From assembly GCF_000240165.1 (NCBI RefSeq), contig NC_017586.1, positions 1,302,001-1,366,000 on the forward strand: a DNA stretch of 64,000 nt, written 5' to 3'. Origin of the DNA: Streptantibioticus cattleyicolor NRRL 8057 = DSM 46488 (GTDB lineage Bacteria; Actinomycetota; Actinomycetes; Streptomycetales; Streptomycetaceae). Both the position numbers and the translations under genes were made by a program. The notes under the pieces are model-generated. The model was given only the letters and a program-made list of their open reading frames with translations. It was not told the origin of the DNA and did no database searches. Within the stretch, counting starts at the first letter, position 1, and each line of letters opens with the position of its first letter. This document shows positions 9,340 to 19,649 of the stretch, one piece after another.

Positions 9340-10059
9340 TTACCGGAGCCCAGGACGGACTCCGAGTACCGCCGTACCCACGCGCACATGTGTCGCACCG
9401 GCGGCGATGGCCTCCTCGAGGTCCGAACTCATCCCTGCGGAGACCATGTTTGCAGCAGGATGGCTCGCGCGCAGGGCAGATGCGATTTCCATCAGCCGCT
9501 CGAATGCTCTTCGCGGCTGCGAGGCGTACTCCCCGGCAAGCGGCGCGACCGTCATCACCCCATCGAGGCGCAGCCCTTGAGCTGCGGCGATCGCGTCGGC
9601 GACGGCCGGGACGTCCTGCGGGGCGAGGCCGCCGCGGCTGCCGAGCGAGCCGGTCGGCGCGTCGAGCGCCACCTGCACCAGGCACCCCGTCGTCCGCTCG
9701 GCGCGCACCGCCGCCGAGGAGAGCGCGGAGACCAGCCGGAGCCGGTCGACCGAGTGCACGGCGTCCGCGTAACGGACCACGGAGCGCGCCTTGTTGGTCT
9801 GCAATTGTCCGACGAAGTGCCAAGTGAGTCCGAGATCGGCGCATTCCGCCGCTTTCGGGGCCGCTTCCTGATCGCGGTTCTCCGCGACCTCACGGACGCC
9901 GAGTTCCGCGAGAAACCTCACATCCGAGGCCGGGTAGGTCTTGGTGACCACGATGAGGGTCACCTCCTCGCGCGGCCGGCCCGCGGCCCGGCACGCGGCG
10001 GCGATCCGCTCCTCGACACCGGCCAGATTCCTGGCGAGTTGCGACTTTCTGTCCGTCAC
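9340..10059 (-). CDS. yggS: YggS/PROSC-type pyridoxal phosphate homeostasis protein
   Basis: A 239-residue PLP-binding TIM-barrel protein (COG0325). VTLIVVTKTYPASDV holds the Schiff-base lysine, and WHFVGQLQTNKAR and MSSDLEEAIAAGATHVRVGTAVLG are the other family motifs, the last binding the phosphate. The protein buffers PLP rather than catalysing a reaction. The GTG at 10059 is chosen because it overlaps the pgeF stop codon as GTGA, the coupling seen throughout this cluster. An ATG seven codons upstream is possible. Members of this family sit in division clusters of many Gram-positive bacteria for reasons not understood. Confidence 0.94.
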   Translation of the reverse strand: MTDRKSQLARNLAGVEERIAAACRAAGRPREEVTLIVVTKTYPASDVRFLAELGVREVAENRDQEAAPKAAECADLGLTWHFVGQLQTNKARSVVRYADAVHSVDRLRLVSALSSAAVRAERTTGCLVQVALDAPTGSLGSRGGLAPQDVPAVADAIAAAQGLRLDGVMTVAPLAGEYASQPRRAFERLMEIASALRASHPAANMVSAGMSSDLEEAIAAGATHVRVGTAVLGVRPGLR

Positions 10060-10817
10060 TTGCTGCCGTCTTTCCCGCACGTGCCGTCACTGCCGATCCA
10101 TACGTACCCGGCGAGCCGGCCGGTGGTCCTCTCCCGCCGGTACGAGAAGTGGTCCGGTGATTCACGGGTGCAGATATGGGATTTCTCACCCTTCGTCACC
10201 CCCGCGCCGACGAGTTGGGCCCGCACTCCGGCGGCCACGTCCACCGCCGGTGTCCCCCACAAGGTGGTCGCCCACGCCCGCGGTGCCACCGCGGCGACGT
10301 CGGCGCGCATCGCCTCGGGCACCTCGTAGCACCGGCCGCAGACCGCGGGCCCGGTGTGGGCGGTGATCCGCTCCGGGCGGGCGCCGAGCGCGGTCATCGC
10401 CTCGACGGCCGCCGGGACCACCCCGGCCACCAGCCCGGGACGGCCGGCGTGCGCGGCGGCCACCACCCCGGCCACCGGGTCGGCGAGGAGCACCGGGACG
10501 CAGTCGGCGGTGAGCACCGCGAGCGCCAGCCCGGGCCGGTCGGTGACGATCGCGTCCACCGCGGGCACCGGGTCGTCCCCCCAGGGGGCGGTGACGTGGG
10601 CGACGTCGTTGCCGTGCACCTGGTTCATCCACACCACGCGGCCGGGGTCGAGCCCCAGCGCGCCCGCCGCCGCGGCCCGGTTGGCGCGGACCGCGGCCGG
10701 GTCGTCGCCGACCGCGCCGCCGAGGTTGAGCTCCTCGTACGGAGCGGCGCTCACCCCGCCCCACCTGTCGGTGAAGGCGAAGTGGGCGCCGCTCACTTCG
10801 TAACGCTCGCTTATCAC
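10056..10817 (-). CDS. pgeF: PgeF/YfiH (Cu-oxidase_4) purine nucleoside/peptidoglycan editing factor
   Basis: A 253-residue protein of the DUF152 laccase-domain family. Visible motifs are FTDRWGGVS, MNQVHGNDV, LTADCVPVLLAD, VAAAHAGRPGL and the zinc-site region TGPAVCGRCYEV. Relatives have been described as purine nucleoside phosphorylase/adenosine deaminase enzymes, and the E. coli protein corrects misincorporated residues in peptidoglycan precursors. Which activity applies here is open. It directly follows ftsZ (10 bases) and overlaps yggS by GTGA, so these genes are translationally coupled. In the third motif many homologues read AAVHAGWRG; here the Trp is replaced (HAGRPGL), a small deviation. 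Confidence 0.92.
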   Translation of the reverse strand: MISERYEVSGAHFAFTDRWGGVSAAPYEELNLGGAVGDDPAAVRANRAAAAGALGLDPGRVVWMNQVHGNDVAHVTAPWGDDPVPAVDAIVTDRPGLALAVLTADCVPVLLADPVAGVVAAAHAGRPGLVAGVVPAAVEAMTALGARPERITAHTGPAVCGRCYEVPEAMRADVAAVAPRAWATTLWGTPAVDVAAGVRAQLVGAGVTKGEKSHICTRESPDHFSYRRERTTGRLAGYVWIGSDGTCGKDGSK

Positions 10818-10827
10818 CTGCGAATGA

Positions 10828-12051
10828 TCACTTCAGGAAGTCCGGGACGTCCAGTTCCTCGGCCTGGCTGTCCTGGTGGTAGCGGGGGGCCGGGGGGGCC
10901 GGGGGCGGGGTGACGGGGGGCAGCGGGGCCTCGACGACCGGGGCCGGGTCGGGCTCCTCGTCGCGCTGCGGGGCGACCGAGCCGAGGCCGCCGAAGGCCG
11001 GGCGGGTGGACGGCTCGGCGGACTGGCCGCCGGGGCGGGACTGACCGCCGCCGTCCTCGCGGCCGTAACCGCCGAGCACCTTCTCGCGGTTCTTGGTGGG
11101 CGGCTGGCCGCCGTCGAACCCGGCGGCGATCACGGTGACCCGCACCTCGTCGCCGAGGGCGTCGTCGATGACCGCGCCGAAGATGATGTTGGCCTCCGGG
11201 TGCGCCGCCTCGCTGACCAGCTGCGCCGACTCGTTGATCTCGAACAGGCCGAGGTCGGAGCCGCCGGAGATGGAGAGGAGCACACCACGGGCGCCGTCGA
11301 TGGACGCCTCCAGCAGCGGCGAGGAGATCGCCATCTCGGCCGCGGCCACCGCGCGGTCGTCGCCGCGCGCCGAGCCGATGCCCATCAGCGCCGAACCCGC
11401 CTCCGACATCACGGACTTGACGTCGGCGAAGTCGAGGTTGATCAGGCCCGGGGTGGTGATCAGGTCGGTGATGCCCTGGACACCGGAGAGCAGCACCTGG
11501 TCCGCGGACTTGAACGCGTCGAGCACGCTGACCTGGCGGTCGGAGATGGACAGCAGCCGGTCGTTGGGGATGACGATGAGGGTGTCCACCTCGTCGCGGA
11601 GCGCGGCGATGCCGTCCTCGGCCTGGTTGGCCCGGCGGCGGCCCTCGAAGGTGAAGGGGCGGGTGACCACGCCGATCGTCAAGGCGCCCAGTGAACGGGC
11701 GATGTTGGCGACCACCGGGGCGCCGCCGGTGCCGGTGCCGCCGCCCTCGCCCGCGGTGACGAAGACCATGTCGGCCCCCTTGAGGACCTCCTCGATCTCC
11801 TCGCGGTGGTCCTCGGCGGCCTTGCGGCCCACGTCCGGGTTGGCGCCGGCGCCGAGGCCGCGGGTGAGCTCGCGGCCGACGTCGAGCTTGACGTCGGCGT
11901 CGCTCATCAGCAGGGCCTGCGCATCGGTGTTGATCGCGATGAACTCGACGCCCTTGAGACCGACCTCGATCATCCGGTTGATGGCGTTGACGCCACCGCC
12001 GCCGATGCCGACGACCTTGATGACTGCGAGGTAGTTCTGCGGTGCTGCCAC
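10828..12051 (-). CDS. ftsZ: Cell division GTPase FtsZ
   Basis: A 407-residue tubulin homologue. The GTP-binding tubulin signature [12 protein letters not shown] lies near residue 105, after [17 protein letters not shown] at the N-terminus. The T7-loop region [11 protein letters not shown] follows, and the C-terminal conserved peptide ends DVPDFLK. A Pro-rich linker of about 85 residues (from about 315) joins the core to the tail. FtsZ builds the Z-ladders for sporulation septa and cross-walls. The start is a GTG with GAGAGG upstream. The 274-base region ahead contains a perfect 25-bp palindrome and is expected to hold developmentally regulated promoters, as in S. coelicolor. Confidence 0.98.
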   Translation of the reverse strand: MAAPQNYLAVIKVVGIGGGGVNAINRMIEVGLKGVEFIAINTDAQALLMSDADVKLDVGRELTRGLGAGANPDVGRKAAEDHREEIEEVLKGADMVFVTAGEGGGTGTGGAPVVANIARSLGALTIGVVTRPFTFEGRRRANQAEDGIAALRDEVDTLIVIPNDRLLSISDRQVSVLDAFKSADQVLLSGVQGITDLITTPGLINLDFADVKSVMSEAGSALMGIGSARGDDRAVAAAEMAISSPLLEASIDGARGVLLSISGGSDLGLFEINESAQLVSEAAHPEANIIFGAVIDDALGDEVRVTVIAAGFDGGQPPTKNREKVLGGYGREDGGGQSRPGGQSAEPSTRPAFGGLGSVAPQRDEEPDPAPVVEAPLPPVTPPPAPPAPRYHQDSQAEELDVPDFLK

Positions 12052-12145
12052 GTCGAAGGCCTCTCGCCTCGATTTACGTGCCGGTGTCCCGCGAAGCCGC
12101 GGAGCACCGGCGGATGCCGATGGGACGGTCCGGACGCCCGACCCG

Positions 12146-12170
12146 AACCCTAAACCTGAGGTTTAGGGTT
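12146..12170. promoter_or_regulatory. Perfect 25-bp palindrome upstream of ftsZ
   Basis: Two 12-base arms, AACCCTAAACCT and AGGTTTAGGGTT, flank a single G. The centre lies about 107 bases upstream of the ftsZ start, in the ftsQ-ftsZ gap. The arms are far more AT-rich than the surroundings. As DNA this looks like an operator for a dimeric regulator. As RNA the arms could form a hairpin, but the one-base loop is sterically poor and no U-tract follows, so an operator is favoured. The rest of the 12052-12325 gap shows no gene. Confidence 0.75.
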
Positions 12171-12325
12171 ACCAGTATGTCTGTGCCTTGTGCCTGCCCT
12201 GGACAGGACAGTAAGTCGACAAGCGGTTCCCGTTCAACGAACACGCCGAACCTACCGCTTTTCTTTTGACCCTATGTGATCACGCCTGACGCGGGCGAAC
12301 CAGGGTCACCACGGAAAGCGCGACG

Positions 12326-13147
12326 TCAACTTCCCGATGCGGCGGGGGCGCTGGGGACACTCACGTCGAAGTGGCGCGCGCCCCCGGCCGCCTTCAGCAG
12401 CGCGCGCAGCGCCACCGACTTCTGCGCCCCGCGCTCCGCGCTCCCCCACACCACCGTGCGCCCGCCGTCGAGTTGCAGCGAGACGGCGTCGAAGGAACGC
12501 ACCTGGATGACGCGGGTCCGCTTGCGCACCGGCGCGGGGAGATCCGTGGCGACCTGTACCGCGGCCCGCAGAAGACGATCCGGGCCGAAATAGCCATTAC
12601 TGGACGAAGCGTCCCGGCCGGCCGATCCGTCGCGCGTTCCGGAACCGGTCGCCAATTCCACCCGGGGAACACCGGAAGGAGCGGTCGACTCCGTGGCAAA
12701 ACGGACACCATCGGCGTCCAGTTCCACATATTTTCCGTCCTTTTCCAGAACGGCTGCCGGAGTTCGCTCGGTCACATTGAGCGTCAGGGTGTGCGGCCAG
12801 GAACGGACCACCTCCACCGCGGCCACCCCGGGCAGCCCGGAACGGACGCGTCCGGCCACCGCGTCGGTGTCCACCGAGGCCAGCGCGGTGCCCTCGGGCA
12901 CGGCCGCCGCCGCCCGCACCTGACCGGCGCCGAGCGCGCGCACCCCGGTGACCCGCACCTGACGCACCCGCAGCCAGGGCGAGAGGTACAGCACCGCCAG
13001 GCAGCCGGCGACCACCACGGCCACCGCGACCAGCAGCAGGAGCAGGCCGCGCCGGGAGAGCCGCGGGCGCCGGGCGGCGGGCGGGGTGGGGCGGGGCGGA
13101 CCGGCGGTCTCCCGCTCCGCCCGCCGGGTCGTCATCGGTCCGGCCAC
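12326..13147 (-). CDS. ftsQ: Cell division protein FtsQ/DivIB
   Basis: A 273-residue bitopic protein. A basic Pro-rich cytoplasmic tail (1-32) is followed by one membrane helix (RGLLLLLVAVAVVVAGCLAVLYL, about 33-55), a POTRA domain beginning RVRQVRVTGVRALGAGQVRAAA, and the FtsQ beta domain (about 130-260). FtsQ scaffolds the FtsB/FtsL complex during septation. GTG at 13147 gives the frame above; an ATG four codons in is an alternative. It lies 28 bases downstream of murG. The C-terminus RHFDVSVPSAPAASGS is typical of Streptomyces FtsQ. Confidence 0.95.
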   Translation of the reverse strand: MAGPMTTRRAERETAGPPRPTPPAARRPRLSRRGLLLLLVAVAVVVAGCLAVLYLSPWLRVRQVRVTGVRALGAGQVRAAAAVPEGTALASVDTDAVAGRVRSGLPGVAAVEVVRSWPHTLTLNVTERTPAAVLEKDGKYVELDADGVRFATESTAPSGVPRVELATGSGTRDGSAGRDASSSNGYFGPDRLLRAAVQVATDLPAPVRKRTRVIQVRSFDAVSLQLDGGRTVVWGSAERGAQKSVALRALLKAAGGARHFDVSVPSAPAASGS

Positions 13148-13175
13148 GCCTCCACCCTTCCGTCCGTTCGCGGCC

Positions 13176-14270
13176 CTATCCTGCCCGGCCGGCCGCGACG
13201 GCCTCGTGCACCATGCCGACGAGCAGGTCGTCGGCGTCCCGGCGGCCGAACTCGGCGGCGGACCGGGACATCTCGTACAGCCGGTGCGGATCGGTCAGCA
13301 CCGGCAGCACGTTGCCCAGCACCCACTCCGGGGTCAGCTCGGCGTCGTCCACCAGCAGGCCGCCGCCGGCCTTGACCACCGGCTGGGCGTTGAGCCGCTG
13401 TTCGCCGTTGCCGATGGGCAGCGGGACGTAGGCGGCGGGCAGGCCGACCGCGGAGAGCTCGGCCACCGTCATCGCGCCGGCCCGGCACAGCATCATGTCG
13501 GCGGCGGCGTAGGCCAGGTCCATCCGGTCCAGGTAGGGCACCGGGACGTAGGGCGGCATGCCGGGCATGTTGTTGGGGGTCGGCAGCTCGTTCTTGGGGC
13601 CGACGGCGTGCAGGATCTGGACACCGGACTGCTGGAGGCGCGGCGCCACCGCCTGGACGGTCTCGTTGAGCCGCCGGGCGCCCTGGGAGCCGCCGGAGAC
13701 CAGCAGGGTGGGCAGGTTGGGGTCGAGCCCGAAGGCGGCGCGGGCCTGCGGACGGACGGCGGCCCGGTCCAGGGTGGCGATGGCCCGGCGCAGCGGGATG
13801 CCGATGTAACGGGCGTCACGCAGCTTGCTGTCGGGCGTGGAGACCGCGACCACCTTGGCGTACCGCGAGCCGATCTTGTTGGCCAGGCCGGGGCGGGCGT
13901 TGGCCTCGTGCACCACGATGGGCACCCCGAGGCGCTTGGCGGCCAGGTAGCCGGGGAGGGCCACGTAACCGCCGAAGCCCACCACGCAGTCGGCCTTGGT
14001 GCGTTCCAGCACCTGCTCGGCGGCCTTGATGGTGCCGCGCAGCCGGCCGGGCACGGTGATCAGCTCCGGGGTGGGGCGCCGTGGCAGCGGTACCGCCGGG
14101 ATGAGCGCCAGTTCGTAGCCGCGTTCCGGCACCAGCCTGGTCTCCAGGCCACGCTCCGTACCGAGCGCCGTGATACCCACGGTCGGGTCCTGCCTGCGCA
14201 GGGCGTCCGCGAGCGCGAGCGCGGGCTCGATGTGGCCGGCGGTCCCTCCGCCGGCGAGAACGACATGCAC
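13176..14270 (-). CDS. murG: UDP-GlcNAc:undecaprenyl-PP-MurNAc-pentapeptide GlcNAc transferase
   Basis: A 364-residue GT28 glycosyltransferase. The N-terminal G-loop [22 protein letters not shown] binds the lipid acceptor. [11 protein letters not shown] and [14 protein letters not shown] follow. The C-terminal donor site has [39 protein letters not shown] and NGEQRLNA. MurG converts lipid I to lipid II on the inner face of the membrane. It starts at GTG, six bases after the ftsW stop codon, so the two are coupled. All motifs are intact. Confidence 0.97.
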   Translation of the reverse strand: MHVVLAGGGTAGHIEPALALADALRRQDPTVGITALGTERGLETRLVPERGYELALIPAVPLPRRPTPELITVPGRLRGTIKAAEQVLERTKADCVVGFGGYVALPGYLAAKRLGVPIVVHEANARPGLANKIGSRYAKVVAVSTPDSKLRDARYIGIPLRRAIATLDRAAVRPQARAAFGLDPNLPTLLVSGGSQGARRLNETVQAVAPRLQQSGVQILHAVGPKNELPTPNNMPGMPPYVPVPYLDRMDLAYAAADMMLCRAGAMTVAELSAVGLPAAYVPLPIGNGEQRLNAQPVVKAGGGLLVDDAELTPEWVLGNVLPVLTDPHRLYEMSRSAAEFGRRDADDLLVGMVHEAVAAGRAG

Positions 14271-14276
14271 CGAAAT

Positions 14277-15683
14277 TCACCGCTTCCTGGACGGTCGTCG
14301 CCTGGCGAGCCGTCTCATGCTCCGTGTGATTACCCCAGTCGGAAAACCGTGTCCCCGCGCGGCCAGTGCCGCCCGCGCCGCGGGCTCGCTCCTGGCGAAG
14401 GAGACCAGCAGCCCGACGGCGAACATGGTCGGCAGCAGGGCCGAACCCCCGTAGGAGAACAGCGGGAGCGGAACTCCGGCGATCGGCAGCAGGCCGAGCA
14501 CCGACCCGATGTTGACCACGGCTTGCGCCATGATCCAGGTGGTCACGCTTCCCGCGGCGAACCTGACGAAGGGATCCTCCGTGCGTCCGGCCACGCGGAT
14601 ACCCGCATAGCCTAGAGCCGCGAAGAGACCCAGTACCGACAGCGTCCCCGCCAGCCCCAGTTCCTCCCCGGTGACGGCGAAGATGAAGTCGGTGTGCGGC
14701 TCGGGGAGTTGGCCCCATTTTTCCACACTGGCGCCGAGTCCGGAACCGAACCATCCGCCGGAGGCGAGTGCGTAGATTCCGTGAACGGCTTGCCAGCACT
14801 GGTCGGCCGGACCGGGATCGGTGGCACCGAGGCAGGCGAACCGGGACATCCGGTGCGCACTGGTCTTGATCAGGACGAGCGCCAGGATTCCGGCGACCGA
14901 CAGCACCCCGGCGAAGAGCCGGGTCGGGGCGCCGGCCAGCCACAGCAGCCCGAAGAGCATCGCGGTGAGCACGATCGCGGTGCCCATGTCGCCGCCGATC
15001 AGGATCAGCCCGAGGATCAGGAAGACCACCGGCACCAGCGGCACCAGCAGGTGCTTCCACTGGTTGAGCAGACGCTTGTCGTGCTTGCGGGCGAGCAGGT
15101 CGGCGCCCCACAGCACCAGCGCCAGCTTGCCGAACTCGCTGGGCTGCATCTGGAACGGGCCGCCGAGCGCCAGCCAGTTGCGGTTGCCGTTGACCGACAT
15201 CCCGATCCCCGGCACCTGGATCAGCGCCATCAGGAAGACCGAGCCGGCCAGCAGCGGATAGGCCAGCGCCCGGTGGCCCTTGACCGGCAGCCGGGCCGCC
15301 ACCACCGCCAGCACCGCGCCGATCGCGGCGGCCAGCAGCTGCTTGCGGAAGAAGTACGTGGACGGCAGGCCGCGCTGCAACGCCTTGATCTGGGAGGCCG
15401 AGAAGACCATCACCAGCCCCAGCACGATGATGAGCAAGGCGGCGCCGACGATGACGTAGTAGGCGGTCAGCGGGCGGTCCCAGGTGCGCCGGGCCCGTTC
15501 CAGGAGCGCCAGCGGGCCGCGCGGGGCGAGCCGGCCGCGGGCGGCGGCACCGCTCGGCGCGCGCCCCGGGCCGGGTACGGCGGCGCCGGCCCGGGGCGGG
15601 ACGCGCCGGGGCGGCAGCGCCCGGGCGGCCCCCGGCCCCGGGCGGCGTGTTCCGTTGCGGGCGCCAGGACCTCCGTCCGTCAT
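14277..15683 (-). CDS. ftsW: FtsW, SEDS peptidoglycan polymerase of the divisome
   Basis: The protein of about 468 residues starts MTDGGPGARNGTRRPG, with GAAAGGGACG ahead of the ATG. An open frame extends far upstream but overlaps murD in another frame and is not FtsW-like. An Arg/Pro/Gly-rich cytoplasmic tail of about 75 residues precedes ten predicted membrane helices. SEDS landmarks are visible: PSEFGKLALVLWGADLLARK, LILIGGDMGTAIVLTAMLF, HTDFIFAVTGEELGLAG and LLPIAGVPLPLFSYGGSALL. FtsW polymerises lipid II into glycan strands together with the class B PBP encoded four genes upstream. A 56-base gap separates it from murD. Confidence 0.95.
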   Translation of the reverse strand: MTDGGPGARNGTRRPGPGAARALPPRRVPPRAGAAVPGPGRAPSGAAARGRLAPRGPLALLERARRTWDRPLTAYYVIVGAALLIIVLGLVMVFSASQIKALQRGLPSTYFFRKQLLAAAIGAVLAVVAARLPVKGHRALAYPLLAGSVFLMALIQVPGIGMSVNGNRNWLALGGPFQMQPSEFGKLALVLWGADLLARKHDKRLLNQWKHLLVPLVPVVFLILGLILIGGDMGTAIVLTAMLFGLLWLAGAPTRLFAGVLSVAGILALVLIKTSAHRMSRFACLGATDPGPADQCWQAVHGIYALASGGWFGSGLGASVEKWGQLPEPHTDFIFAVTGEELGLAGTLSVLGLFAALGYAGIRVAGRTEDPFVRFAAGSVTTWIMAQAVVNIGSVLGLLPIAGVPLPLFSYGGSALLPTMFAVGLLVSFARSEPAARAALAARGHGFPTGVITRSMRRLARRRPSRKR

Positions 15684-15739
15684 GCGCGTCCCTTTCCTCG
15701 TACGTCCCGCCGGTTGACCGGCGACGCGCGGACGCCCGG

Positions 15740-17164
15740 CTAGTGGTGGTCGGTCAGGCCCTGTACGGCCTCGGCGAAGGCGTCGCCGCGCTTGCCGTAG
15801 TCGGTGAACATGTCCATCGAGGCGCAGGCGGGGGCCAGCAGGACGGTGTCGCCCGGCCGGGCGAGGCGCCGCGCGGCGTCGACCGCCTCGGCCATCGCCC
15901 CAGTGTCGGTCCGTTCCAGGTCGGTCACCGGGACCTCGGGGGCGTGTCGCGCCAGCGCTTGGGCGATCAGCGCGCGGTCGGCGCCGAGCAGCACCACGCC
16001 GCGCAGCCGGCCGGCCGCGCCGGCCACCAGCTCGTCGAAGGTGGCGCCCTTGGCCAGCCCGCCGGCGATCCACACCACGTGGTCGTAGGCGGCCAACGAG
16101 GCTGCCGCGGCGTGGGTGTTGGTGGCCTTGGAGTCGTCCACGTAGGCCACGCCGTCCACGGTGGCCACGTGCGTGATGCGGTGGGCCTCGGGGCGGAAGG
16201 CGCGCAGGCCGTCGCGGACGGCGGCGGGCTGGACGCCGTAGGCCCGGGCGAGGGCGGCGGCGGCCAGCGCGTTGGCGATGTTGTGCGGGGCCGGCGCGGC
16301 CAGGTCGGAGACCTCGGCCAGCTCCTGGGCGTTGCGGTGCCGGTCGGGGCAGAACGCGCGGTCGAGCAGGATGCCGTCGACCACGCCGAACTGCGAGGGG
16401 CCCGGGGCGCCGAGGGTGAAGCCGATGGCGCGGCACCCCTCCTCGACGTCGGCCTCGCGCACCAGGGCCTCGGTGGCGGGGTCGTCGGCGTTGTAGACGC
16501 AGGCGATCCGGTTGCCCTCGTAGATGCGGCCCTTGTCGGCGGCGTAGGCGGCCATGGAGCCGTGCCAGTCGAGGTGGTCGGGGGCGAGGTTGAGGACGGC
16601 GGCGGAGTGGGCGCGTACCGAGGGCGCCCAGTGCAGCTGGTAGCTGGAGAGTTCGACGGCGAGCACGTCGTGGGGCTCGGCGGAGCGGACCACGTCGAGG
16701 ATCGGGGTGCCGATGTTGCCGACGGCGGCCGTCCGCAGCCCGGCCGCCCGGAGGATGGCGGCGAGCATCCGGACGGTGGTGGTCTTGCCGTTGGTGCCGG
16801 TGACCGCGAGCCAGTCGGCGGCCCCCGGTGCCCGCAGCCGCCAGGCCAGTTCCACGTCGCCCCAGACCGGTACGCCGGCCGCTTCGGCGGCGGCGAACAG
16901 GGGGCCGGTGGGCTTCCAGCCGGGCGAGGTGACCACCAGGCCGGTGTGCTCGGGCAGCGTGGCGCCGTCGCCGAGGCGGACGCCGATCCCCTCGGCGGTC
17001 AGCTCCGCCGCGGTGGCGCGCTGCCGTTCGCCGTCGCCGCCGTCGACCACGGTGACCCGGGCGCCCAGTCCGGTCAGGGCCCGGGCGGCGGCGATGCCGC
17101 TGACCCCGAGGCCGGCGACGGTGACGTGGGCGCCCTTGAACTCCATGTCGGTCACGTCACTCAC
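15740..17164 (-). CDS. murD: UDP-MurNAc-L-alanine:D-glutamate ligase
   Basis: About 474 residues. Mur-ligase domains are in order: an N-terminal Rossmann-like UDP-binding domain ([17 protein letters not shown]), the ATP site [15 protein letters not shown], the central-domain motif [14 protein letters not shown], and the C-terminal domain [17 protein letters not shown], which carries the DSKATN motif characteristic of MurD. It adds D-Glu to UDP-MurNAc-L-Ala in the cytoplasm. The GTG at 17164 overlaps the mraY stop codon as GTGA. In-frame GTG (17155) and ATG (17146) are alternative starts, and the ATG is nearest the conserved domain. Confidence 0.96.
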   Translation of the reverse strand: MSDVTDMEFKGAHVTVAGLGVSGIAAARALTGLGARVTVVDGGDGERQRATAAELTAEGIGVRLGDGATLPEHTGLVVTSPGWKPTGPLFAAAEAAGVPVWGDVELAWRLRAPGAADWLAVTGTNGKTTTVRMLAAILRAAGLRTAAVGNIGTPILDVVRSAEPHDVLAVELSSYQLHWAPSVRAHSAAVLNLAPDHLDWHGSMAAYAADKGRIYEGNRIACVYNADDPATEALVREADVEEGCRAIGFTLGAPGPSQFGVVDGILLDRAFCPDRHRNAQELAEVSDLAAPAPHNIANALAAAALARAYGVQPAAVRDGLRAFRPEAHRITHVATVDGVAYVDDSKATNTHAAAASLAAYDHVVWIAGGLAKGATFDELVAGAAGRLRGVVLLGADRALIAQALARHAPEVPVTDLERTDTGAMAEAVDAARRLARPGDTVLLAPACASMDMFTDYGKRGDAFAEAVQGLTDHH

Positions 17165-18225
17165 CTGGAGGCCACGAATCCGGCGTAGAACAGGCCGAGG
17201 CCCACCGCCATGCACATGCCCTGGATGATCCAGAACCGGACCACCACCAGGACCTCGCTCCACCCCTTGAGCTCGAAGTGGTGCTGGAGTGGCGCCATCC
17301 GGAAGACCCGTCGTCCGGTGAGCCGGAAGGAGCCGACCTGGATCACCACGGAGAGGGTGATGAGCACGAACAGGCCGCCGAGGATGGCCAGCAGCAGCTC
17401 GGTGCGCGAGCAGATCGCCAGACCGGCCAGGGCGCCGCCGAGCGCCAGCGAACCGGTGTCGCCCATGAAGATCTTGGCCGGCGAGGTGTTCCACCACAGG
17501 AAGCCGAAGCAGGCGCCCATCAGCGCGGCGGCCACCACCGCCAGGTCCAGCGGGTCGCGTACCTCGTAGCAGCCGGCGCCGGCGGTGAGCGGGTTGGCGC
17601 AGGACTGGCCGTACTGCCAGACGCCGATGACGGTGTAGGCGGCGAAGACCATCACCGAGGCGCCGGTGGCCAGGCCGTCCAGGCCGTCGGTGAGGTTCAC
17701 GCCGTTGGACATGGCCAGGATCATGAAGAGCGCCCAGACCACGAAGATCACCGGGCCGATGGACCAGCCGAAGTCCTGGGTGAAGGAGAGCCGGGTGGAG
17801 GCGGGCGTGACCCCGCGGGCGTCGGCGAAGTTGAGCGAGAGGATGGCGAAGGCGATGCCGACGATGAACTGGCCGGCCATCTTCGCCTTGGCCCGCAGGC
17901 CCAGGCTGCGCTGCTTGACGATCTTGATGTAGTCGTCCAGGAAGCCGACCAGGCCGAGGCCGGCGAAGAGGAAGAGCACCAGCAGCCCGGACATGGTGGG
18001 CCGCTCGGAGACGATCACCTTGGTCAGCGCGTAGGCGACCAGGGTGGCCAGGATGAAGGCGATGCCGCCCATGGTCGGGGTGCCGCGTTTGCTGGCGTGC
18101 GCCTTGGGGCCGTCGTCCCGGATGAACTGCCCGTACCCCTTGCTGGCCAGCAGCTTGATCAGCAGCGGGGTGCCGATCAGCGAGAGGAAGAGCGCCAGGA
18201 CGCCGGAGATGAGGATCTGCTTCAT
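17161..18225 (-). CDS. mraY: Phospho-MurNAc-pentapeptide transferase (lipid I synthase)
   Basis: A 354-residue integral membrane enzyme with about ten helices. Family signatures are [37 protein letters not shown] with the DDxxK-type active site, [35 protein letters not shown] and [17 protein letters not shown]. MraY attaches phospho-MurNAc-pentapeptide to undecaprenyl phosphate. The ATG at 18225 overlaps the murF stop codon (TGATGA arrangement); a GTG one codon upstream is also possible. It is the target of many Streptomyces nucleoside antibiotics. No resistance-type change can be asserted from sequence alone. Confidence 0.97.
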   Translation of the reverse strand: MKQILISGVLALFLSLIGTPLLIKLLASKGYGQFIRDDGPKAHASKRGTPTMGGIAFILATLVAYALTKVIVSERPTMSGLLVLFLFAGLGLVGFLDDYIKIVKQRSLGLRAKAKMAGQFIVGIAFAILSLNFADARGVTPASTRLSFTQDFGWSIGPVIFVVWALFMILAMSNGVNLTDGLDGLATGASVMVFAAYTVIGVWQYGQSCANPLTAGAGCYEVRDPLDLAVVAAALMGACFGFLWWNTSPAKIFMGDTGSLALGGALAGLAICSRTELLLAILGGLFVLITLSVVIQVGSFRLTGRRVFRMAPLQHHFELKGWSEVLVVVRFWIIQGMCMAVGLGLFYAGFVASR

Positions 18226-19649
18226 CACCGGGTGCCCTCCGCCCCGGCACCGTCCAGCAGCGCCTGCGCCACCCGCTCCAGGCCCATCGCCCTCGAAGCC
18301 TTCACCAGCACGACGTCCCCCGGGCGCAGTTGGCTGCGCAACAGGTCGATCGCCGTCTCCGCGTCGGACACGTGCACCGACTCCTCACCCCACGAACCCT
18401 CGTTCTTGGCGCCCATGTCCAGCCAGGCGGCCGGTTCGCCGCCGACGGCCACGAGCTTGCTGACGTTGAGCCGGACGGCCAGCCGCCCGACGGCGTCGTG
18501 CTCGGCGAGCGAATCGTCGCCGAGTTCGGCCATCTCGCCGAGCACCGCCCAGGTGCGCCCCCCGCGTGCCCGGGCGGCGTCGCCCATGGCGGCGAGCGCG
18601 CGGAGCGCGGCCCGCATGGACTCGGGGTTCGCGTTGTAGGCGTCGTTGACGACCGTCACACCGTCCGGGCGCTCGACGACCTCCATCCGCCAGCGCGAGA
18701 GCGTGCCGGCCTCGGAGAGCGCGGAGGCGATCTGTGGCGTGGGCATGCCGAGTTCACGGGCGACGGCTGCCGCGGCGAGCGCGTTCGACACGTGGTGCTC
18801 ACCGTACAGCCGCAAGGTCACCGGGGCGCACCCGGAGGGTGTGCGCAGGGTGAAGACCGGGCGTCCGCCGTCGTCCAGCCGGACGTCCTCGGCCCGCACC
18901 TCGGCCTCCTCGGACTCGCCGAAGAGCACCACCCGGGCCGTGGTCCGCGCGGCCATGGCGCGCACCAGCGGGTCGTCGGCGTTGAGCACCGCCACCCCGC
19001 CGTCCGCCCCGGCCGGCAGCGCCTCCACCAACTCGCCCTTGGCCTGGGCGATCTGCTCCCGGCCGCCGAACTCGCCGAGGTGCGCGGAGCCCACGTTGAG
19101 CACCACGCCGATCCGCGGCGGGGTCAGTTCGGTCAGGTAGCGGATGTGCCCGATGCCCCGGGCGCCCATCTCCAGCACCAGGTGGCGGGTGCCGTCGTCG
19201 GCGCGCAGCGCGGTCAGCGGCAGCCCGATCTCGTTGTTGAGCGAGCCGGGGGTCCACACGGTGGGGGCCAGCCGCTGGAGCACCTGGGCGATCAGGTCCT
19301 TGGTGCTGGTCTTGCCGGAGGATCCGGTGAGCGCCACCACGGTGGTGCCCAGCCGTGCGATGACGGTCCGGGCGAGCGCGCCCAGCGCCCGCTGCACGTC
19401 GTCCACCACGATCGCGGGGACGCCGAGCGGGCGCGTGGCGAGTACGGCCACGGCGCCGTCCGCGACGGCCTGCGCCGCGTAGTCGTGGCCGTCCACGCGC
19501 TCTCCGCGGAAGGCGGCGAACAGGCCGCCGGGGCGTACCTCGCGGGAGTCGATCACCACGGGTCCGCCGACCGGCGCCTGGGGGTCGGGTATGTCGTGCA
19601 TGCTCCCGCCGACCGCCTGCGCGACCTCGGCGAGGGTGAGTGCGATCAC
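18225..19649 (-). CDS. murF: UDP-MurNAc-tripeptide:D-Ala-D-Ala ligase
   Basis: A 474-residue Mur ligase. Its ATP-binding loop is [19 protein letters not shown], followed by [12 protein letters not shown], the MurF-type motif [23 protein letters not shown] and [20 protein letters not shown]. It completes the UDP-MurNAc-pentapeptide. The GTG start overlaps the murE stop codon by four bases (GTGA), and the 3' end overlaps mraY, so murE-murF-mraY-murD form one coupled run. It has full family length and no anomalies. Confidence 0.97.
   Translation of the reverse strand: MIALTLAEVAQAVGGSMHDIPDPQAPVGGPVVIDSREVRPGGLFAAFRGERVDGHDYAAQAVADGAVAVLATRPLGVPAIVVDDVQRALGALARTVIARLGTTVVALTGSSGKTSTKDLIAQVLQRLAPTVWTPGSLNNEIGLPLTALRADDGTRHLVLEMGARGIGHIRYLTELTPPRIGVVLNVGSAHLGEFGGREQIAQAKGELVEALPAGADGGVAVLNADDPLVRAMAARTTARVVLFGESEEAEVRAEDVRLDDGGRPVFTLRTPSGCAPVTLRLYGEHHVSNALAAAAVARELGMPTPQIASALSEAGTLSRWRMEVVERPDGVTVVNDAYNANPESMRAALRALAAMGDAARARGGRTWAVLGEMAELGDDSLAEHDAVGRLAVRLNVSKLVAVGGEPAAWLDMGAKNEGSWGEESVHVSDAETAIDLLRSQLRPGDVVLVKASRAMGLERVAQALLDGAGAEGTR

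Noticed and set aside
12084-12088. GTGTC (GACAC, WhiA core) near the ftsZ start
   Set aside because: A 5-base match is expected by chance; WhiA control of ftsZ is known in Streptomyces, but this site alone is not evidence.
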